Shown one piece after another: positions 1-8,564 of a DNA stretch of 64,000 nt (position 1 is the stretch's first letter; each line of letters opens with the position of its first letter). The stretch covers positions 434,001 through 498,000 of the forward strand of contig NZ_WOCA01000001.1 in the NCBI RefSeq assembly GCF_009728145.1, given 5' to 3'. A model generated the notes under the pieces. That model was not told the origin of the DNA, did not search any database, and saw only the letters and a list, made by a program, of their open reading frames with translations. The stretch comes from Ornithinibacillus caprae. Its GTDB lineage: Bacteria; Bacillota; Bacilli; Bacillales; Amphibacillaceae. Both the position numbers and the translations under genes were made by a program.

Positions 1-278
1 CTGGAACAGTAGCTTCTATTATAGCCGATCAAATTGGTACAGCTGCTATGATGTTAGGAGCAGGTAGGGCAACGAAGGAATCGAAAATAGACCTATCCGT
101 TGGAATAGTTTTACATAAGAAAATTGGCGATAAAGTTGAAAAAGATGAGCCGTTGTTAACTATTCATGCAAATAACGATGACTTGGATACGGTCATGAAT
201 AAGTTATATGAAAGTATACAAATAACAGAAGAAGTGGTAAAAGCTCCATCGCTAATTTATGATGTAATCACAGGGTAA
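1..278 (+). CDS. pdp: Pyrimidine-nucleoside phosphorylase, C-terminal end (partial)
   Basis: The gene enters from the left edge (reading frame begins at base 3) and ends at the TAA at 276-278, so only about 91 C-terminal residues are present. The visible part contains GAGRATKES followed by a GIVLHKKIGDKV stretch, which is the C-terminal alpha/beta domain typical of thymidine/pyrimidine-nucleoside phosphorylases. The family splits uridine and thymidine with phosphate to base plus (deoxy)ribose-1-phosphate in the cytosol. In B. subtilis pupG (with drm) lies just before dacF; pdp in this position is a variant of nucleoside salvage. The assignment rests on the C-terminal domain only. A strong terminator follows. 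Confidence 0.8.
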   Translation, partial: GTVASIIADQIGTAAMMLGAGRATKESKIDLSVGIVLHKKIGDKVEKDEPLLTIHANNDDLDTVMNKLYESIQITEEVVKAPSLIYDVITG

Positions 279-285
279 TGGTAAT

Positions 286-315
286 AAAGCACATGAATCT
301 TCATGTGCTTTTTTT
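286..315 (+). terminator. Rho-independent terminator after pdp
   Basis: AAAGCACATGA and TCATGTGCTTT form an 11-bp stem with a very short loop, followed by a run of seven T. It ends the pdp transcript before dacF. Confidence 0.85.
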
Positions 316-350
316 GATTGTATCTAAGAAATATTTCTACCCAGTACTAA

Positions 351-399
351 GTGGAACTAATGGCTTTGCTTTAAAGGTATGCTGAAGCCAAGTTTTCTC
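351..399 (+). repeat. Dispersed intergenic repeat, copy 1
   Basis: This stretch aligns with the copies at 9505, 22167 and 25986: a GAACTAATGGC block matches CAACTAAGGC, then TTTAAAGG, then GAAGCCAAGTTTTC matches the AAAAGC..GTTTTC end of the other copies. It lies in the gap between pdp and the dacF promoter region. It is the most diverged of the + copies, and the alignment was made by eye. Confidence 0.5.
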
Positions 400-410
400 C
401 ATATATTTTG

Positions 411-440
411 TTATAAAATACACGTATCATGGCAATCCTA
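411..440 (+). promoter_or_regulatory. Candidate SigF promoter of dacF
   Basis: TTATA at 411-415 and GGCAATCCTA at 431-440 are 15 bp apart. They match the known SigF pattern (GYWTA, then GGNRANANTW) at 4 of 5 and nearly all defined positions. dacF is SigF-dependent in B. subtilis, which supports the reading. It is a by-eye match only. Confidence 0.4.
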
Positions 441-469
441 AAATTATATTGATTGCTGGAGGTATAAGT

Positions 470-1654
470 ATGAAAAAATATGCTCTAATGATAAGTGTTT
501 TATTTTTGGCGATGTCTTTCATCAATCTTTCCGTTTATGCTGAGGAAAATAAGGAAGCGGAGAGTAAGGACTCTTTAAATCTTGCACCAGATGCTAAGTC
601 AGCTATATTAATGGAGCGGGATACCGGCAAGATACTTTATGACAAAAATGCAAACGAAAAATTGCCACCCGCTAGTATGACGAAGGTAATGACTCTTTTA
701 TTAATTATGGAAGAGTTTGAAAAAGGAAATTTGAAAAAAGATGAAGTTATAAGAATTAGTGAAAACGCAGCTTCTATGGGTGGTTCGCAGATATTTTTAG
801 AGGCTGGAGAAGAAATGTCAGTTAATGACTTGCTAAAAGGCATTGCCATCGCTTCTGGAAATGATGCTAGTGTTGCATTAGCAGAAAGAATTGCAGGAAG
901 TGAAGAAGCATTTGTCGAAAGAATGAACCAAAAAGTAAAAGAACTAAAATTAAAGAATACGAAATTTCAAAATGTAACGGGATTACCAGCAGATGATCAC
1001 TATAGTACTTCCCATGATATGGCAGTTATTGCAAAAGAACTTTTGAAATACGAATCGATTACAGAGTATACATCGATCTATGAAGATTATTTACGAAAAG
1101 GTCAAAAGGATGAATTTTGGCTTGTTAACACAAATAAATTAGTTCGTTTCTATCCTGGGGTAGATGGATTAAAAACAGGATTTACAAATGATGCAAAATA
1201 TTGTTTAACTGCAACAGCAAAGAAAAATGATATGCGTGTTATCGCTGTGGTTATGGGTGTAGATTCACCAAAAGAGCGTAATGCAACTGTATCCAAGATG
1301 TTAGATTATGCCTTTAATACGTACGATACCAAGAAATTATTTGATAAAGGTGAATTAATCACAAGCTTACAACTGTTAAAGGCTGAACAAAAAAATATTG
1401 AAATTGTAGCTTCACAATCGATAAGTACGATCTTCAAAAAAGGTGAGTCAGTAGAAAACATAACTACGACTGTGGACTTAGAAAGTGATTTAGAAGCACC
1501 GTTAAAAAAAGGTGATCAGGTTGGCACCTTAACTGTCAAAAATGAGGATAAAATATTATCTGAGACACCGTTAATTGTTGAAAAAGATATTGATCGAGCA
1601 TCATTTATGACATTATTTAAGAGATCTTTAGAAAGCTTGTCGAAACATCGGTGA
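470..1654 (+). CDS. dacF: D-alanyl-D-alanine carboxypeptidase DacF (sporulation PBP)
   Basis: A serine DD-carboxypeptidase that trims the terminal D-Ala of peptidoglycan stem peptides; in B. subtilis it adjusts cross-linking of forespore-side peptidoglycan. The 394-residue protein has a signal peptide (about residues 1-24, ending VYA), the catalytic tetrad SMTK at 69-72, SGN at 129-131 and KTG at 235-237, plus the C-terminal beta domain of the S11 family. An in-frame TTG lies at 449, but the ATG at 470 is preceded by GGAGG at a spacing of seven, so 470 is chosen. The position directly before spoIIAA matches B. subtilis dacF rather than dacA or dacB; a second paralogue is dacB at 11076. Confidence 0.93.
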   Translation: MKKYALMISVLFLAMSFINLSVYAEENKEAESKDSLNLAPDAKSAILMERDTGKILYDKNANEKLPPASMTKVMTLLLIMEEFEKGNLKKDEVIRISENAASMGGSQIFLEAGEEMSVNDLLKGIAIASGNDASVALAERIAGSEEAFVERMNQKVKELKLKNTKFQNVTGLPADDHYSTSHDMAVIAKELLKYESITEYTSIYEDYLRKGQKDEFWLVNTNKLVRFYPGVDGLKTGFTNDAKYCLTATAKKNDMRVIAVVMGVDSPKERNATVSKMLDYAFNTYDTKKLFDKGELITSLQLLKAEQKNIEIVASQSISTIFKKGESVENITTTVDLESDLEAPLKKGDQVGTLTVKNEDKILSETPLIVEKDIDRASFMTLFKRSLESLSKHR

Positions 1655-1696
1655 TTTGAAATGAATACCACGAAATTCTTCTAGTTTTGTCAAGAG

Positions 1697-1724
1697 GCAG
1701 GAATTTGCCCATATTATCAAGAAT
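1697..1724 (+). promoter_or_regulatory. Candidate SigH promoter of the spoIIA operon
   Basis: GCAGGAATTT at 1697-1706 matches the SigH -35 pattern RNAGGAWWW. GAAT at 1721-1724 matches the core of the -10 pattern RNNGAAT at normal spacing. The spoIIA operon is SigH/Spo0A-dependent in B. subtilis. A weak 0A-box-like TGTCAAG lies just upstream near 1689, which is not convincing alone. Confidence 0.5.
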
Positions 1725-1758
1725 CAGTACTTACAAGGAATTGTAAGGAGGAAAATAA

Positions 1759-2112
1759 ATGGGCTTAAGTTACACTTTTGACGTAAGAGAAGATGTGCTG
1801 ATTGTTCGATTAGCTGGTGAAATAGATCACCATGAATCTGAAAGCTTACGAGAAAAATGGAAAGAAACAATGTATACCAATTCAGTTAAGCATGTAATTT
1901 TAAATCTAGAAGCTGTCTCCTTCATGGACAGTTCAGGTTTAGGTGTCGTTTTAGGAAGGTATAAGGAAGTTCTACAACTGGGAGGCGAAATGGTTGTATG
2001 CGAAGTTCCTCCTTCAATCAAACGTTTGTTTGAAATGTCTGGTCTGTTTAAGATCGTTCGTTTAGAGGAGAGCGAGGAATTTGCTTTAGAAACATTGGGG
2101 GTGGCTTCATGA
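1759..2112 (+). CDS. spoIIAA: Anti-sigma F factor antagonist SpoIIAA
   Basis: A STAS-domain anti-anti-sigma factor (117 residues). In its unphosphorylated state it pulls SpoIIAB off SigF and so switches on the first forespore sigma factor. The phospho-acceptor region [10 protein letters not shown] is present, and Ser58 is the residue equivalent to the one phosphorylated by SpoIIAB and dephosphorylated by SpoIIE in B. subtilis. The ATG follows AAGGAGG at a spacing of seven. It is the first gene of the spoIIA operon and overlaps spoIIAB by 4 bp (ATGA), which suggests translational coupling. Confidence 0.97.
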   Translation: MGLSYTFDVREDVLIVRLAGEIDHHESESLREKWKETMYTNSVKHVILNLEAVSFMDSSGLGVVLGRYKEVLQLGGEMVVCEVPPSIKRLFEMSGLFKIVRLEESEEFALETLGVAS

Positions 2113-2549
2113 AAAATGAAATGTCTATTGAGTTTTCAAGTGTAAGTCAAAACGAATCATTCGCAAGAGTAACTGTTGCAGCATTTGTAACACAATTGGA
2201 TCCAACAATGGATGAATTAACTGAAATTAAAACAGTAGTATCTGAAGCGGTAACGAATGCCATTATTCATGGCTATAATAATGAGCCAAATCATAAAATA
2301 TCTATTTCATGTGTACTTTATGATGGTGAAGTTGAAATTACAATTAGGGATTATGGAATAGGAATTGAAAATGTTGATGAAGCTCGACAACCGTTATACA
2401 CGTCTAAACCTGATTTGGAAAGGTCTGGTATGGGTTTTACCATCATTGAAAACTTTATGGATTCTGTAGAAGTTATATCAAAGCCAGAACAGGGTACTAC
2501 CGTTCATATGAAGAAGCAGTTAACTAAAAGTAAAACGGTTTATAATTAG
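2109..2549 (+). CDS. spoIIAB: Anti-sigma F factor / serine kinase SpoIIAB
   Basis: A GHKL-type ATPase that binds and inhibits SigF and phosphorylates SpoIIAA on serine in the predivisional cell and mother cell. The 146-residue protein shows the N-box ([12 protein letters not shown]), a G1 box (DYGIGI) and a G2 box (SGMGFTI), in the right order. Length equals the B. subtilis protein. Its start overlaps the spoIIAA stop by 4 bp. sigF starts 12 bp downstream, so kinase, antagonist and sigma factor are made from one transcript. Confidence 0.97.
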   Translation: MKNEMSIEFSSVSQNESFARVTVAAFVTQLDPTMDELTEIKTVVSEAVTNAIIHGYNNEPNHKISISCVLYDGEVEITIRDYGIGIENVDEARQPLYTSKPDLERSGMGFTIIENFMDSVEVISKPEQGTTVHMKKQLTKSKTVYN

Positions 2550-2561
2550 GATGTGCTGCTT

Positions 2562-3317
2562 ATGGATGTAAACGTAAAGCATGATAAGCAGAAAGAATCC
2601 TTAACAGACGAGCAAGTCAAAGAATATATTGCTAGAAGTCAACAAGGTGATAAGCATGCGAGAGATATACTAGTTGAAAAAAATATTCGATTAGTTTGGT
2701 CTGTTGTTCAACGATTTATGAATAGAGGGTATGACCCAGATGACCTTTTCCAAATAGGAAGCATTGGCTTAATTAAATCTATTGATAAGTTCGATCTTTC
2801 CTATGATGTACGATTTTCAACCTATGCGGTACCAATGATCATTGGTGAAATTCAACGATTTTTACGTGACGATGGTAGTGTCAAAGTAAGTCGATCATTA
2901 AAGGAAATAGGAAATAAAATTCGTAAGAAAAAAGACGAACTAACCAAACAAAATGGACGCTCACCAACTGTTAATGAAATAGCAGAAGCACTAGAGATAA
3001 CACCAGAGGAAGTGGTACATGCTCAAGAGGCAGCAAAAGCTCCACATTCTATTCATGAAACAGTATTTGAAAATGATGGGGATCCAATAACGCTTCTGGA
3101 TCAAATAGCCGATCAAGACTCTAATTGGTTTGACAAGCTATCGTTACAGGAAGCAATTAGAGGTTTAAATGAAAGAGAAAGATTAATATTGTATTTGAGG
3201 TACTACAAGGATAAAACCCAATCGGAAGTTGCTGAAAGGTTAGGTATTTCACAAGTCCAAGTATCTCGATTAGAAAAGAAAATATTATATGAAATGAAGG
3301 ATAAGATGGATATGTAA
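2562..3317 (+). CDS. sigF: RNA polymerase sigma factor SigF
   Basis: The first forespore-specific sigma factor (SpoIIAC). Region 2 reads RLVWSVVQRFMNRGYDPDDL and is followed by STYAVPMIIGEIQRFLRDDG, characteristic of the SigF/SigG/SigB group. The C-terminal helix-turn-helix EVAERLGISQVQVSRLE is region 4.2. The open frame begins at a GTG at 2553, but the ATG at 2562 gives MDVNVK, which lines up with the B. subtilis MDVEVK start and has AGGATG eight bases upstream, so 2562 is preferred (251 residues). A terminator overlaps the stop codon and separates it from spoVAA. Confidence 0.96.
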   Translation: MDVNVKHDKQKESLTDEQVKEYIARSQQGDKHARDILVEKNIRLVWSVVQRFMNRGYDPDDLFQIGSIGLIKSIDKFDLSYDVRFSTYAVPMIIGEIQRFLRDDGSVKVSRSLKEIGNKIRKKKDELTKQNGRSPTVNEIAEALEITPEEVVHAQEAAKAPHSIHETVFENDGDPITLLDQIADQDSNWFDKLSLQEAIRGLNERERLILYLRYYKDKTQSEVAERLGISQVQVSRLEKKILYEMKDKMDM

Positions 3318-3347
3318 AAAATCACCACATTGAGTGGTGATTTTTTT
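3316..3347 (+). terminator. Terminator after sigF
   Basis: ATCACCAC and GTGGTGAT form an 8-bp stem with an ATTGA loop, preceded by A residues and followed by seven T. It begins within the sigF stop codon, so spoVAA needs its own promoter. Confidence 0.9.
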
Positions 3348-3377
3348 ATTATAATTATTCCTTTTCTACAGATACTA
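3348..3377 (+). promoter_or_regulatory. Candidate SigG promoter of spoVA
   Basis: ATTATA at 3348-3353 (SigG -35 pattern TGMATA, strong ATA core) lies 17 bp before GATACTA at 3371-3377 (pattern CATNMTA, all but the first base). The spoVA operon is SigG-dependent in B. subtilis, and a terminator lies immediately upstream. Confidence 0.4.
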
Positions 3378-3410
3378 ATTAGTATCGAACGGGAAAAGGT
3401 GGAATACGCT

Positions 3411-4028
3411 GTGGCTGAAATTGTTTATTTAAGAATGAAAAAAAATCTTGAATTAGACCGTATGCAAGAGCTTCAGTTAAAACATATCGCCTTCATTACA
3501 ACGCAATCTAAACGAAAGAGAGAATTAGAAAATGCACGAATTTATCGTATAACTGAAAAAGACCAAGACTTAGTTGTAATAGATAGTTTTTTAGTAATAG
3601 ATCACTTAAATCGCTTATATCCAAACTTGGAAATTCAGTTAATTGGACCTACTCATACAATTGTAAGAATCTATAGGAGAAAAAAACTACCTTCTACACT
3701 CATTGCTAGTGTCGTTTGGATTCTACTGTTTATAGGCACTGCGATGACTATTATGAACTTTCATTATGATGTAAGCATGCAGGAAGTCCAACAAAAACTA
3801 CATTTCTTACTAACTGGAGAAGAAAATGAGTATCCATTATGGATACAGATCCCATACTCCATTGGACTTGGATTAGGAATGTTGTTATTTTTTAACCATT
3901 GGTTTAACAAACGCTTTAATGAAGAACCCAGTCCTCTAGAAGTGGAAATATTTAATTACCAGCAAGCCCTCGATCAATATATTAGTCATCATGAGAATAA
4001 GCTAAATGATCCAGACCATACTCGTTAA
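3411..4028 (+). CDS. spoVAA: Stage V sporulation protein SpoVAA
   Basis: A membrane component of the SpoVA system that loads and releases calcium-dipicolinate across the spore inner membrane. The 205-residue protein has a soluble N-terminal half and two predicted membrane segments (near LIASVVWILLFIGTA and YSIGLGLGMLLFF). The frame is open back to 3330, but that start lies inside the sigF terminator loop. The GTG at 3411 has AAAGGTGG nine bases upstream and gives the family length (about 206), so it is chosen. It overlaps spoVAB by 23 bp. Confidence 0.88.
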   Translation: MAEIVYLRMKKNLELDRMQELQLKHIAFITTQSKRKRELENARIYRITEKDQDLVVIDSFLVIDHLNRLYPNLEIQLIGPTHTIVRIYRRKKLPSTLIASVVWILLFIGTAMTIMNFHYDVSMQEVQQKLHFLLTGEENEYPLWIQIPYSIGLGLGMLLFFNHWFNKRFNEEPSPLEVEIFNYQQALDQYISHHENKLNDPDHTR

Positions 4029-4434
4029 TATAATTCAAATTTTAATAGGGTTTGCGGGAGGGCTTGCAGTCGGTAGTGGGTTTGTTGCCTTTTTAACCGT
4101 CTTGGGGATTATTCCAAGATTAATTCAGATTGCGAAAGGGAATCATTTAATCAAGGTATTAATTGGGTGTGTAATAGGAGGTTCCATCTTTGGGACTTAT
4201 TTGTCGTTTACAGGGGTATCATGGAATCAACCGATCATCCTTCTTGTTATTTGGGGATTATTTCACGGGATTTTTAACGGTATGCTGGCTGCTGCTCTTA
4301 CTGAGGTATTAAATGTCTTCCCAATTATAACAAAACGGATTGGGCTTGAGCAGTATTTATTATGGTTATTAATGGCAGTAGTTTTTGGGAAAATAGCAGG
4401 ATCACTATTCCAATGGCTTGTCCTAGTAAAATAA
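4006..4434 (+). CDS. spoVAB: Stage V sporulation protein SpoVAB
   Basis: A small integral membrane protein (142 residues, four to five hydrophobic segments) of the SpoVA dipicolinate channel system. The GFAGGLAVGSGFVAFLTVLG start is the family signature. The ATG lies inside the spoVAA coding end and has no obvious Shine-Dalgarno sequence, so expression probably depends on coupling to spoVAA. In B. subtilis it is followed by spoVAC, spoVAD and spoVAE. Here the next gene is spoVAF. Confidence 0.87.
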   Translation: MIQTILVNIIQILIGFAGGLAVGSGFVAFLTVLGIIPRLIQIAKGNHLIKVLIGCVIGGSIFGTYLSFTGVSWNQPIILLVIWGLFHGIFNGMLAAALTEVLNVFPIITKRIGLEQYLLWLLMAVVFGKIAGSLFQWLVLVK

Positions 4435-4473
4435 CTGGATACAGTATCAAAAATGTATGAACAATTGGAGTGA

Positions 4474-5946
4474 ATGAATTTGAGTAAAAGTCCAATATCT
4501 GCGAAGATCGATGATACATTGGCATATATGAAAGAAAGAGTTGGCGTCGAAACCTCTTATGACGTTGGCTATCGAGAAGTAACTATATTAAAAAAGAGAA
4601 TTCAATTATATTATCTTACAGGGTTAGTTGATAGCTTGATTGTTCAGGAATTGATTAAAGAACTTGTCAATATGAATGATCACGAAACTAATAAACGAAA
4701 AGTTCCAGAAATTATTGAAAATAGACTCATCCATCAACAAGTAGAGACAGTTAAAACTATGGATGAAGCAGTAGATCAAATCTTATCAGGACTTATCGTT
4801 GTATTTATTGATGGGGAACGCTATGCGAAAGTAATCGATACAAGAAGTTATCCAGGTAGATCACCCGAAGAACCGGATACAGAGAGGGTAGTACGTGGCT
4901 CTCGGGACGGGTTCACAGAAAACATTGTGGAAAATACCGCTTTAACTAGACGTCGAATTCGTGATACACGATTACGACATGAAATGTTAAAAGTTGGAGA
5001 AAGGTCCAAGACGGATGTTTGTATAAGTTATGTAAAGGATATTGCAGATGAAGGGCTTGTTCAGTTAATAAAAGATAAGATTAATGATATTGAAATCGAC
5101 GGTATTTCAATGGCCGAAAAGACACTGGAAGAATATATCGTGGAACGCAACTGGAATCCATTTCCATTAGTGCGATATACCGAAAGGCCTGACGTTGCTG
5201 CAAGCCATTTATTAGAAGGTCATGTATTAATAATGGTTGATACATCGCCGAGTGTCATTATTTTACCAACCACTTATTTCCATCATGTACAACATGCAGA
5301 GGAACATCGACAAGTACCAATGATAGGGACGTTTATTCGGTGGACTAGATTCTTGGCAATTTTTGCATCTTTGTTTTTATTACCATTATGGCTTTTGTTT
5401 GTTATGGATCCGAGTTTATTACCGAAGGCATTATCATTTATCGGGCCAAATGAAGAAGGAAACGTTCCAGTAGTAATTCAAATCATATTAGGCGTGATTG
5501 GAATTGAGTTCTTAAGGATGGCAGCAATTCATACGCCTACAGCATTATCAACAGCTATGGGTTTAATTGCTGCAGTTTTGATTGGACAAATAGCAATTGA
5601 TGTTGGAATGTTCAGCCCCGAGGTGATTTTATATATTTCAATAAGTGCAATTGGTTCTTATGTTACTCCAAGTTATGAATTAAGTGTTGCTAATAAAATT
5701 GCCAACCTATTTTTAGTAATTGCCACTGCAGTATTTGGCCTAATAGGCTTCATCATTAGCTTTACAGTATTTATCTTGTTCTTAGCAAGTATACGTTCCA
5801 TAAGGACACCATATTTATGGCCGTTCATTCCCTTCAATGCCACAGCATTATTTAACATTCTATTTCGAGTTCCAGTACCATTTACAAACAGCAGGCCAAG
5901 CATTGTTCATCCGAAAAATAATTATCGTCAACCAGCTAATAAATAA
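4474..5946 (+). CDS. spoVAF: Spore germination protein SpoVAF (GerA-family)
   Basis: A 490-residue homologue of the GerA-type A subunits. It has a soluble N-terminal region (about residues 1-290), an FIRWTRFLAIFASLFLLPLW first membrane segment and five to six helices in the C-terminal half, ending in a polar tail. In B. subtilis SpoVAF sits in the spore inner membrane and speeds germination. ATG 4474 is only three bases from GGAG. TTG 4480 would have better spacing, so the true start may be two codons later. It directly follows spoVAB and precedes a terminator and lysA. Confidence 0.9.
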   Translation: MNLSKSPISAKIDDTLAYMKERVGVETSYDVGYREVTILKKRIQLYYLTGLVDSLIVQELIKELVNMNDHETNKRKVPEIIENRLIHQQVETVKTMDEAVDQILSGLIVVFIDGERYAKVIDTRSYPGRSPEEPDTERVVRGSRDGFTENIVENTALTRRRIRDTRLRHEMLKVGERSKTDVCISYVKDIADEGLVQLIKDKINDIEIDGISMAEKTLEEYIVERNWNPFPLVRYTERPDVAASHLLEGHVLIMVDTSPSVIILPTTYFHHVQHAEEHRQVPMIGTFIRWTRFLAIFASLFLLPLWLLFVMDPSLLPKALSFIGPNEEGNVPVVIQIILGVIGIEFLRMAAIHTPTALSTAMGLIAAVLIGQIAIDVGMFSPEVILYISISAIGSYVTPSYELSVANKIANLFLVIATAVFGLIGFIISFTVFILFLASIRSIRTPYLWPFIPFNATALFNILFRVPVPFTNSRPSIVHPKNNYRQPANK

Positions 5947-5971
5947 TGAAATCACCGAAAATATTATACCG

Positions 5972-6008
5972 AAAACCTCGTTCAAGTGTGATTAAACGGG
6001 GTTTTTTC
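5972..6008 (+). terminator. Terminator after spoVAF
   Basis: AAAACCTCGTT pairs with AACGGGGTTTT (11 bp including one T-G pair) and is followed by a T run. It ends the spoVA transcript before lysA. Confidence 0.85.
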
Positions 6009-6178
6009 TTTTGTTTTCTTATTTGTTATGATAAAGTATGTATGATTTAGACAATATGCGAGAAATTTTGCATGCTTTAAAAAGTTTCATTTTTCCCTTG
6101 TATAATTGGGAATAGAGTATTTACTAGTAATAGTTAATTCATAAATGAAAGTTTTTAACAAGATGGAGGATTAAAGAA

Positions 6179-7486
6179 ATGAAAATAGATGATCATCCTT
6201 TTCAAATTAATGAAAAAGGCCATTTAGAAATTGGTGGATTGGATACTATTGAGTTAGCCGAAAAATATGGAACACCTCTATATGTTTATGATGTTTCTAT
6301 GATTCGTGAAAATTGCCGAGCATTTGTCCAAACGTTTCAAGAACTAGGAGTGCGTGCGCAGGTAGCCTATGCTAGTAAAGCATTTTCTTCTATTGCTATT
6401 TTACAGGTCATGAAACAGGAAGGATTATCGGTTGACGTTGTTTCTGAAGGTGAGCTGTATACCGCATTACAAGCAGGTATCCCTGCAGGTAAGATCCATT
6501 TACATGGTAATAATAAAAGTATTGATGAGCTAGCATTGGCAATCAAAAATGATATTGGGTGTATTGTAGTCGATAACTTCTATGAAATTGATTTATTAGA
6601 GAAGTTATTAGCTGAGCATAACAAAGAAATCGATGTATTGATACGTGTTACCCCAGGGATCAATTCCAAAACACATCAATATATTATGACGGGAAATGAA
6701 GACTCTAAATTTGGCTTTAACATGCACAATGGTCAAGCAGAAAAAGCATTTCAACAATTACAAAATCATGATCGAATTCGTTTTAAAGGCTTACATTGCC
6801 ATATCGGATCACAAATCTTTGAAACTGACCGTTTTATAAAGGCTGTTGATATCTTATTTAAGGAATTAGCTGAATGGAAAAATCAATATAACTATACACC
6901 AGAAGTATTAAATTTTGGTGGAGGCTTTGGAATTAAATATACGAATGAAGACTCTCCAATACCATTAAACCTATATGTTGAAGAATTAGTTAACTCGATA
7001 ACTTTCCATATACAAAAATTAAACATGCCTATGCCTGAAATTTGGATTGAACCTGGAAGATCTATTGTTGGAAATGCTGGAATAACATTGTATACAGTTG
7101 GCTCGACAAAGGAAATTCCCGGGGTACGTAATTATATTGCGGTGGATGGTGGAATGACTGATAATTTACGACCTGCACTATATCAAGCGAAATATCATGG
7201 GGTTATAGCTAATAAAGCGGGACTACCAAATACAAAGGAAGTATCTGTTGCAGGAAAGTGCTGTGAATCTGGGGATATGCTTATTTGGGATTTGGCCACT
7301 CCAGAAATTGATCATGGAGATATCCTTGCTGTATTCTCAACTGGTGCTTATGGTTATTCAATGGCAAATAATTATAATCGTTTTTCCAAAGCAGCGGTTG
7401 TGTTTGTTGAAGATGAAGTAGATAAGCTTATTGTTAAACGCGAGACGTATAAGGATATTTTAAGAAACGATTTATCCTATGAGTAA
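6179..7486 (+). CDS. lysA: Diaminopimelate decarboxylase
   Basis: Catalyses the last step of lysine synthesis, meso-diaminopimelate to L-lysine plus CO2, using PLP (fold-type III, alanine-racemase-like barrel). Visible hallmarks of the 435-residue protein are AYASKAF with the PLP lysine at about 67, HCHIGSQI, the glycine-rich GGGFGI phosphate site, EPGRSIVGNAG and the CCESGD catalytic motif near the C terminus. The ATG has TGGAGGA eight bases upstream. A TATAAT at 6101-6106 could be its -10 box, but no good -35 is visible. No lysine riboswitch is seen in the leader. Confidence 0.96.
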   Translation: MKIDDHPFQINEKGHLEIGGLDTIELAEKYGTPLYVYDVSMIRENCRAFVQTFQELGVRAQVAYASKAFSSIAILQVMKQEGLSVDVVSEGELYTALQAGIPAGKIHLHGNNKSIDELALAIKNDIGCIVVDNFYEIDLLEKLLAEHNKEIDVLIRVTPGINSKTHQYIMTGNEDSKFGFNMHNGQAEKAFQQLQNHDRIRFKGLHCHIGSQIFETDRFIKAVDILFKELAEWKNQYNYTPEVLNFGGGFGIKYTNEDSPIPLNLYVEELVNSITFHIQKLNMPMPEIWIEPGRSIVGNAGITLYTVGSTKEIPGVRNYIAVDGGMTDNLRPALYQAKYHGVIANKAGLPNTKEVSVAGKCCESGDMLIWDLATPEIDHGDILAVFSTGAYGYSMANNYNRFSKAAVVFVEDEVDKLIVKRETYKDILRNDLSYE

Positions 7487-7586
7487 TTATTCTATTTGAC
7501 TTCCGTCTTTAAAATTTAAATCATCCATGATAACATGAAATAAATGTAAACTTATTAGAACACAATTAGTTAGGAGATTGAAAAAG

Positions 7587-8024
7587 ATGACAAAAAAAGG
7601 TTATTTTGAAATGGAAAATGGAAATAAAATTGAATTTGAGCTTTATCCAAATGAAGCACCGAATACGGTAGCAAATTTTGAAAAACTTGCGAATGATGAC
7701 TTTTATGATGGGTTAACTTTCCACCGTGTAATAGATGGGTTTGTTAGCCAGGGTGGATGTCCAGTTGGAAATGGAACAGGCTCAGCTGGATACACAATCA
7801 ACTGTGAAACAGACGGCAACCCTCATAGACATGTAGAAGGTAGTTTGTCTATGGCTCATGCTGGAAAAGATACAGGAAGCTGTCAGTTTTTTATTGTTCA
7901 TGAACCACAGCCACATTTAGATGGTGTTCATACCGTGTTTGGACAGGTTACATCAGGCATGGAACATGTTAAGGCTATGAAAAATGGAGATATGATGAAG
8001 GAAGTTAAAGTAATTTCTGAGTAA
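7587..8024 (+). CDS. ppiB: Peptidyl-prolyl cis-trans isomerase B (cyclophilin)
   Basis: A cytosolic cyclophilin that catalyses proline cis-trans isomerisation during folding. The compact 145-residue protein carries the cyclophilin core: [29 protein letters not shown] and [12 protein letters not shown]. An in-frame TTG at 7578 lies one base from the TAGGAG ribosome site, while the ATG at 7587 has ten-base spacing and matches the B. subtilis start, so 7587 is used. Its place after lysA is conserved. Confidence 0.95.
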   Translation: MTKKGYFEMENGNKIEFELYPNEAPNTVANFEKLANDDFYDGLTFHRVIDGFVSQGGCPVGNGTGSAGYTINCETDGNPHRHVEGSLSMAHAGKDTGSCQFFIVHEPQPHLDGVHTVFGQVTSGMEHVKAMKNGDMMKEVKVISE

Positions 8025-8049
8025 AATGAATAGTATTTGAGGTAAATAA

Positions 8050-8505
8050 ATGGATATTTACTTATTATTATACTTATTTTTAATTGCTGCTCCGTTTAGT
8101 ACTATAATTCATGAATTAGGTCATTTGGTCGGTGCCACAATAGTAAAGGCCGACCAAATCACCTTGTCTATTGGTACAGGGAAAAATGCATATACCTTCA
8201 GTAAAGACAACATACGTATTTCATTTCAGCCCAGCTTTTTACTAACCGGACTAACAAAAAGTGAACGAAGTAAACCCTATAATTCATTGGAAGTTGCTTT
8301 TATTACGTTTTGTGGTCCATTATTTAATATTCTATCCTTTATTCTATTTACTGGCTTACATAACTTTGTCCATGAAAACTCGTATTTTTTCCTATTAATG
8401 CTTTTAAACGGTTGGATAGCTACTGTTAATATGGTTCCGTTTAAAGTAAACAACAAGGAATCAGACGGGTATATTATATTTAAACAGCTTTTTAAAAATG
8501 AATAA
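8050..8505 (+). CDS. Putative membrane metalloprotease-like protein (HExxH)
   Basis: A 151-residue membrane protein not recognised as a named gene. It has a hydrophobic N terminus containing IIHELGHLVG (HELGH at 20-24, a zinc-type HExxH), two further hydrophobic segments (about residues 83-105 and 111-128) and a C-terminal NMVPFKVNNKESDG that resembles the second zinc motif (N-P-x-x-D-G type) of site-2 proteases (M50). Compared with true S2P proteins it is short and lacks a PDZ domain. It may be a minimal M50 peptidase or an inactive relative. It sits 25 bp after ppiB with a weak TGAGG ribosome site. Confidence 0.6.
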   Translation: MDIYLLLYLFLIAAPFSTIIHELGHLVGATIVKADQITLSIGTGKNAYTFSKDNIRISFQPSFLLTGLTKSERSKPYNSLEVAFITFCGPLFNILSFILFTGLHNFVHENSYFFLLMLLNGWIATVNMVPFKVNNKESDGYIIFKQLFKNE

Positions 8506-8564
8506 TGTAAATAAAACGTATGTTTTAAAGTTAATTAGTTTATACTTATTAAGGATGATTATGC

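Noticed and set aside
3330-3410. Longer spoVAA start at 3330
   Set aside because: The codon lies in the loop of the sigF terminator and has no ribosome site; GTG 3411 has AAAGGTGG and gives the family length.
6009-6178. Lysine riboswitch in front of lysA
   Set aside because: The leader is too short and shows none of the conserved L-box elements.
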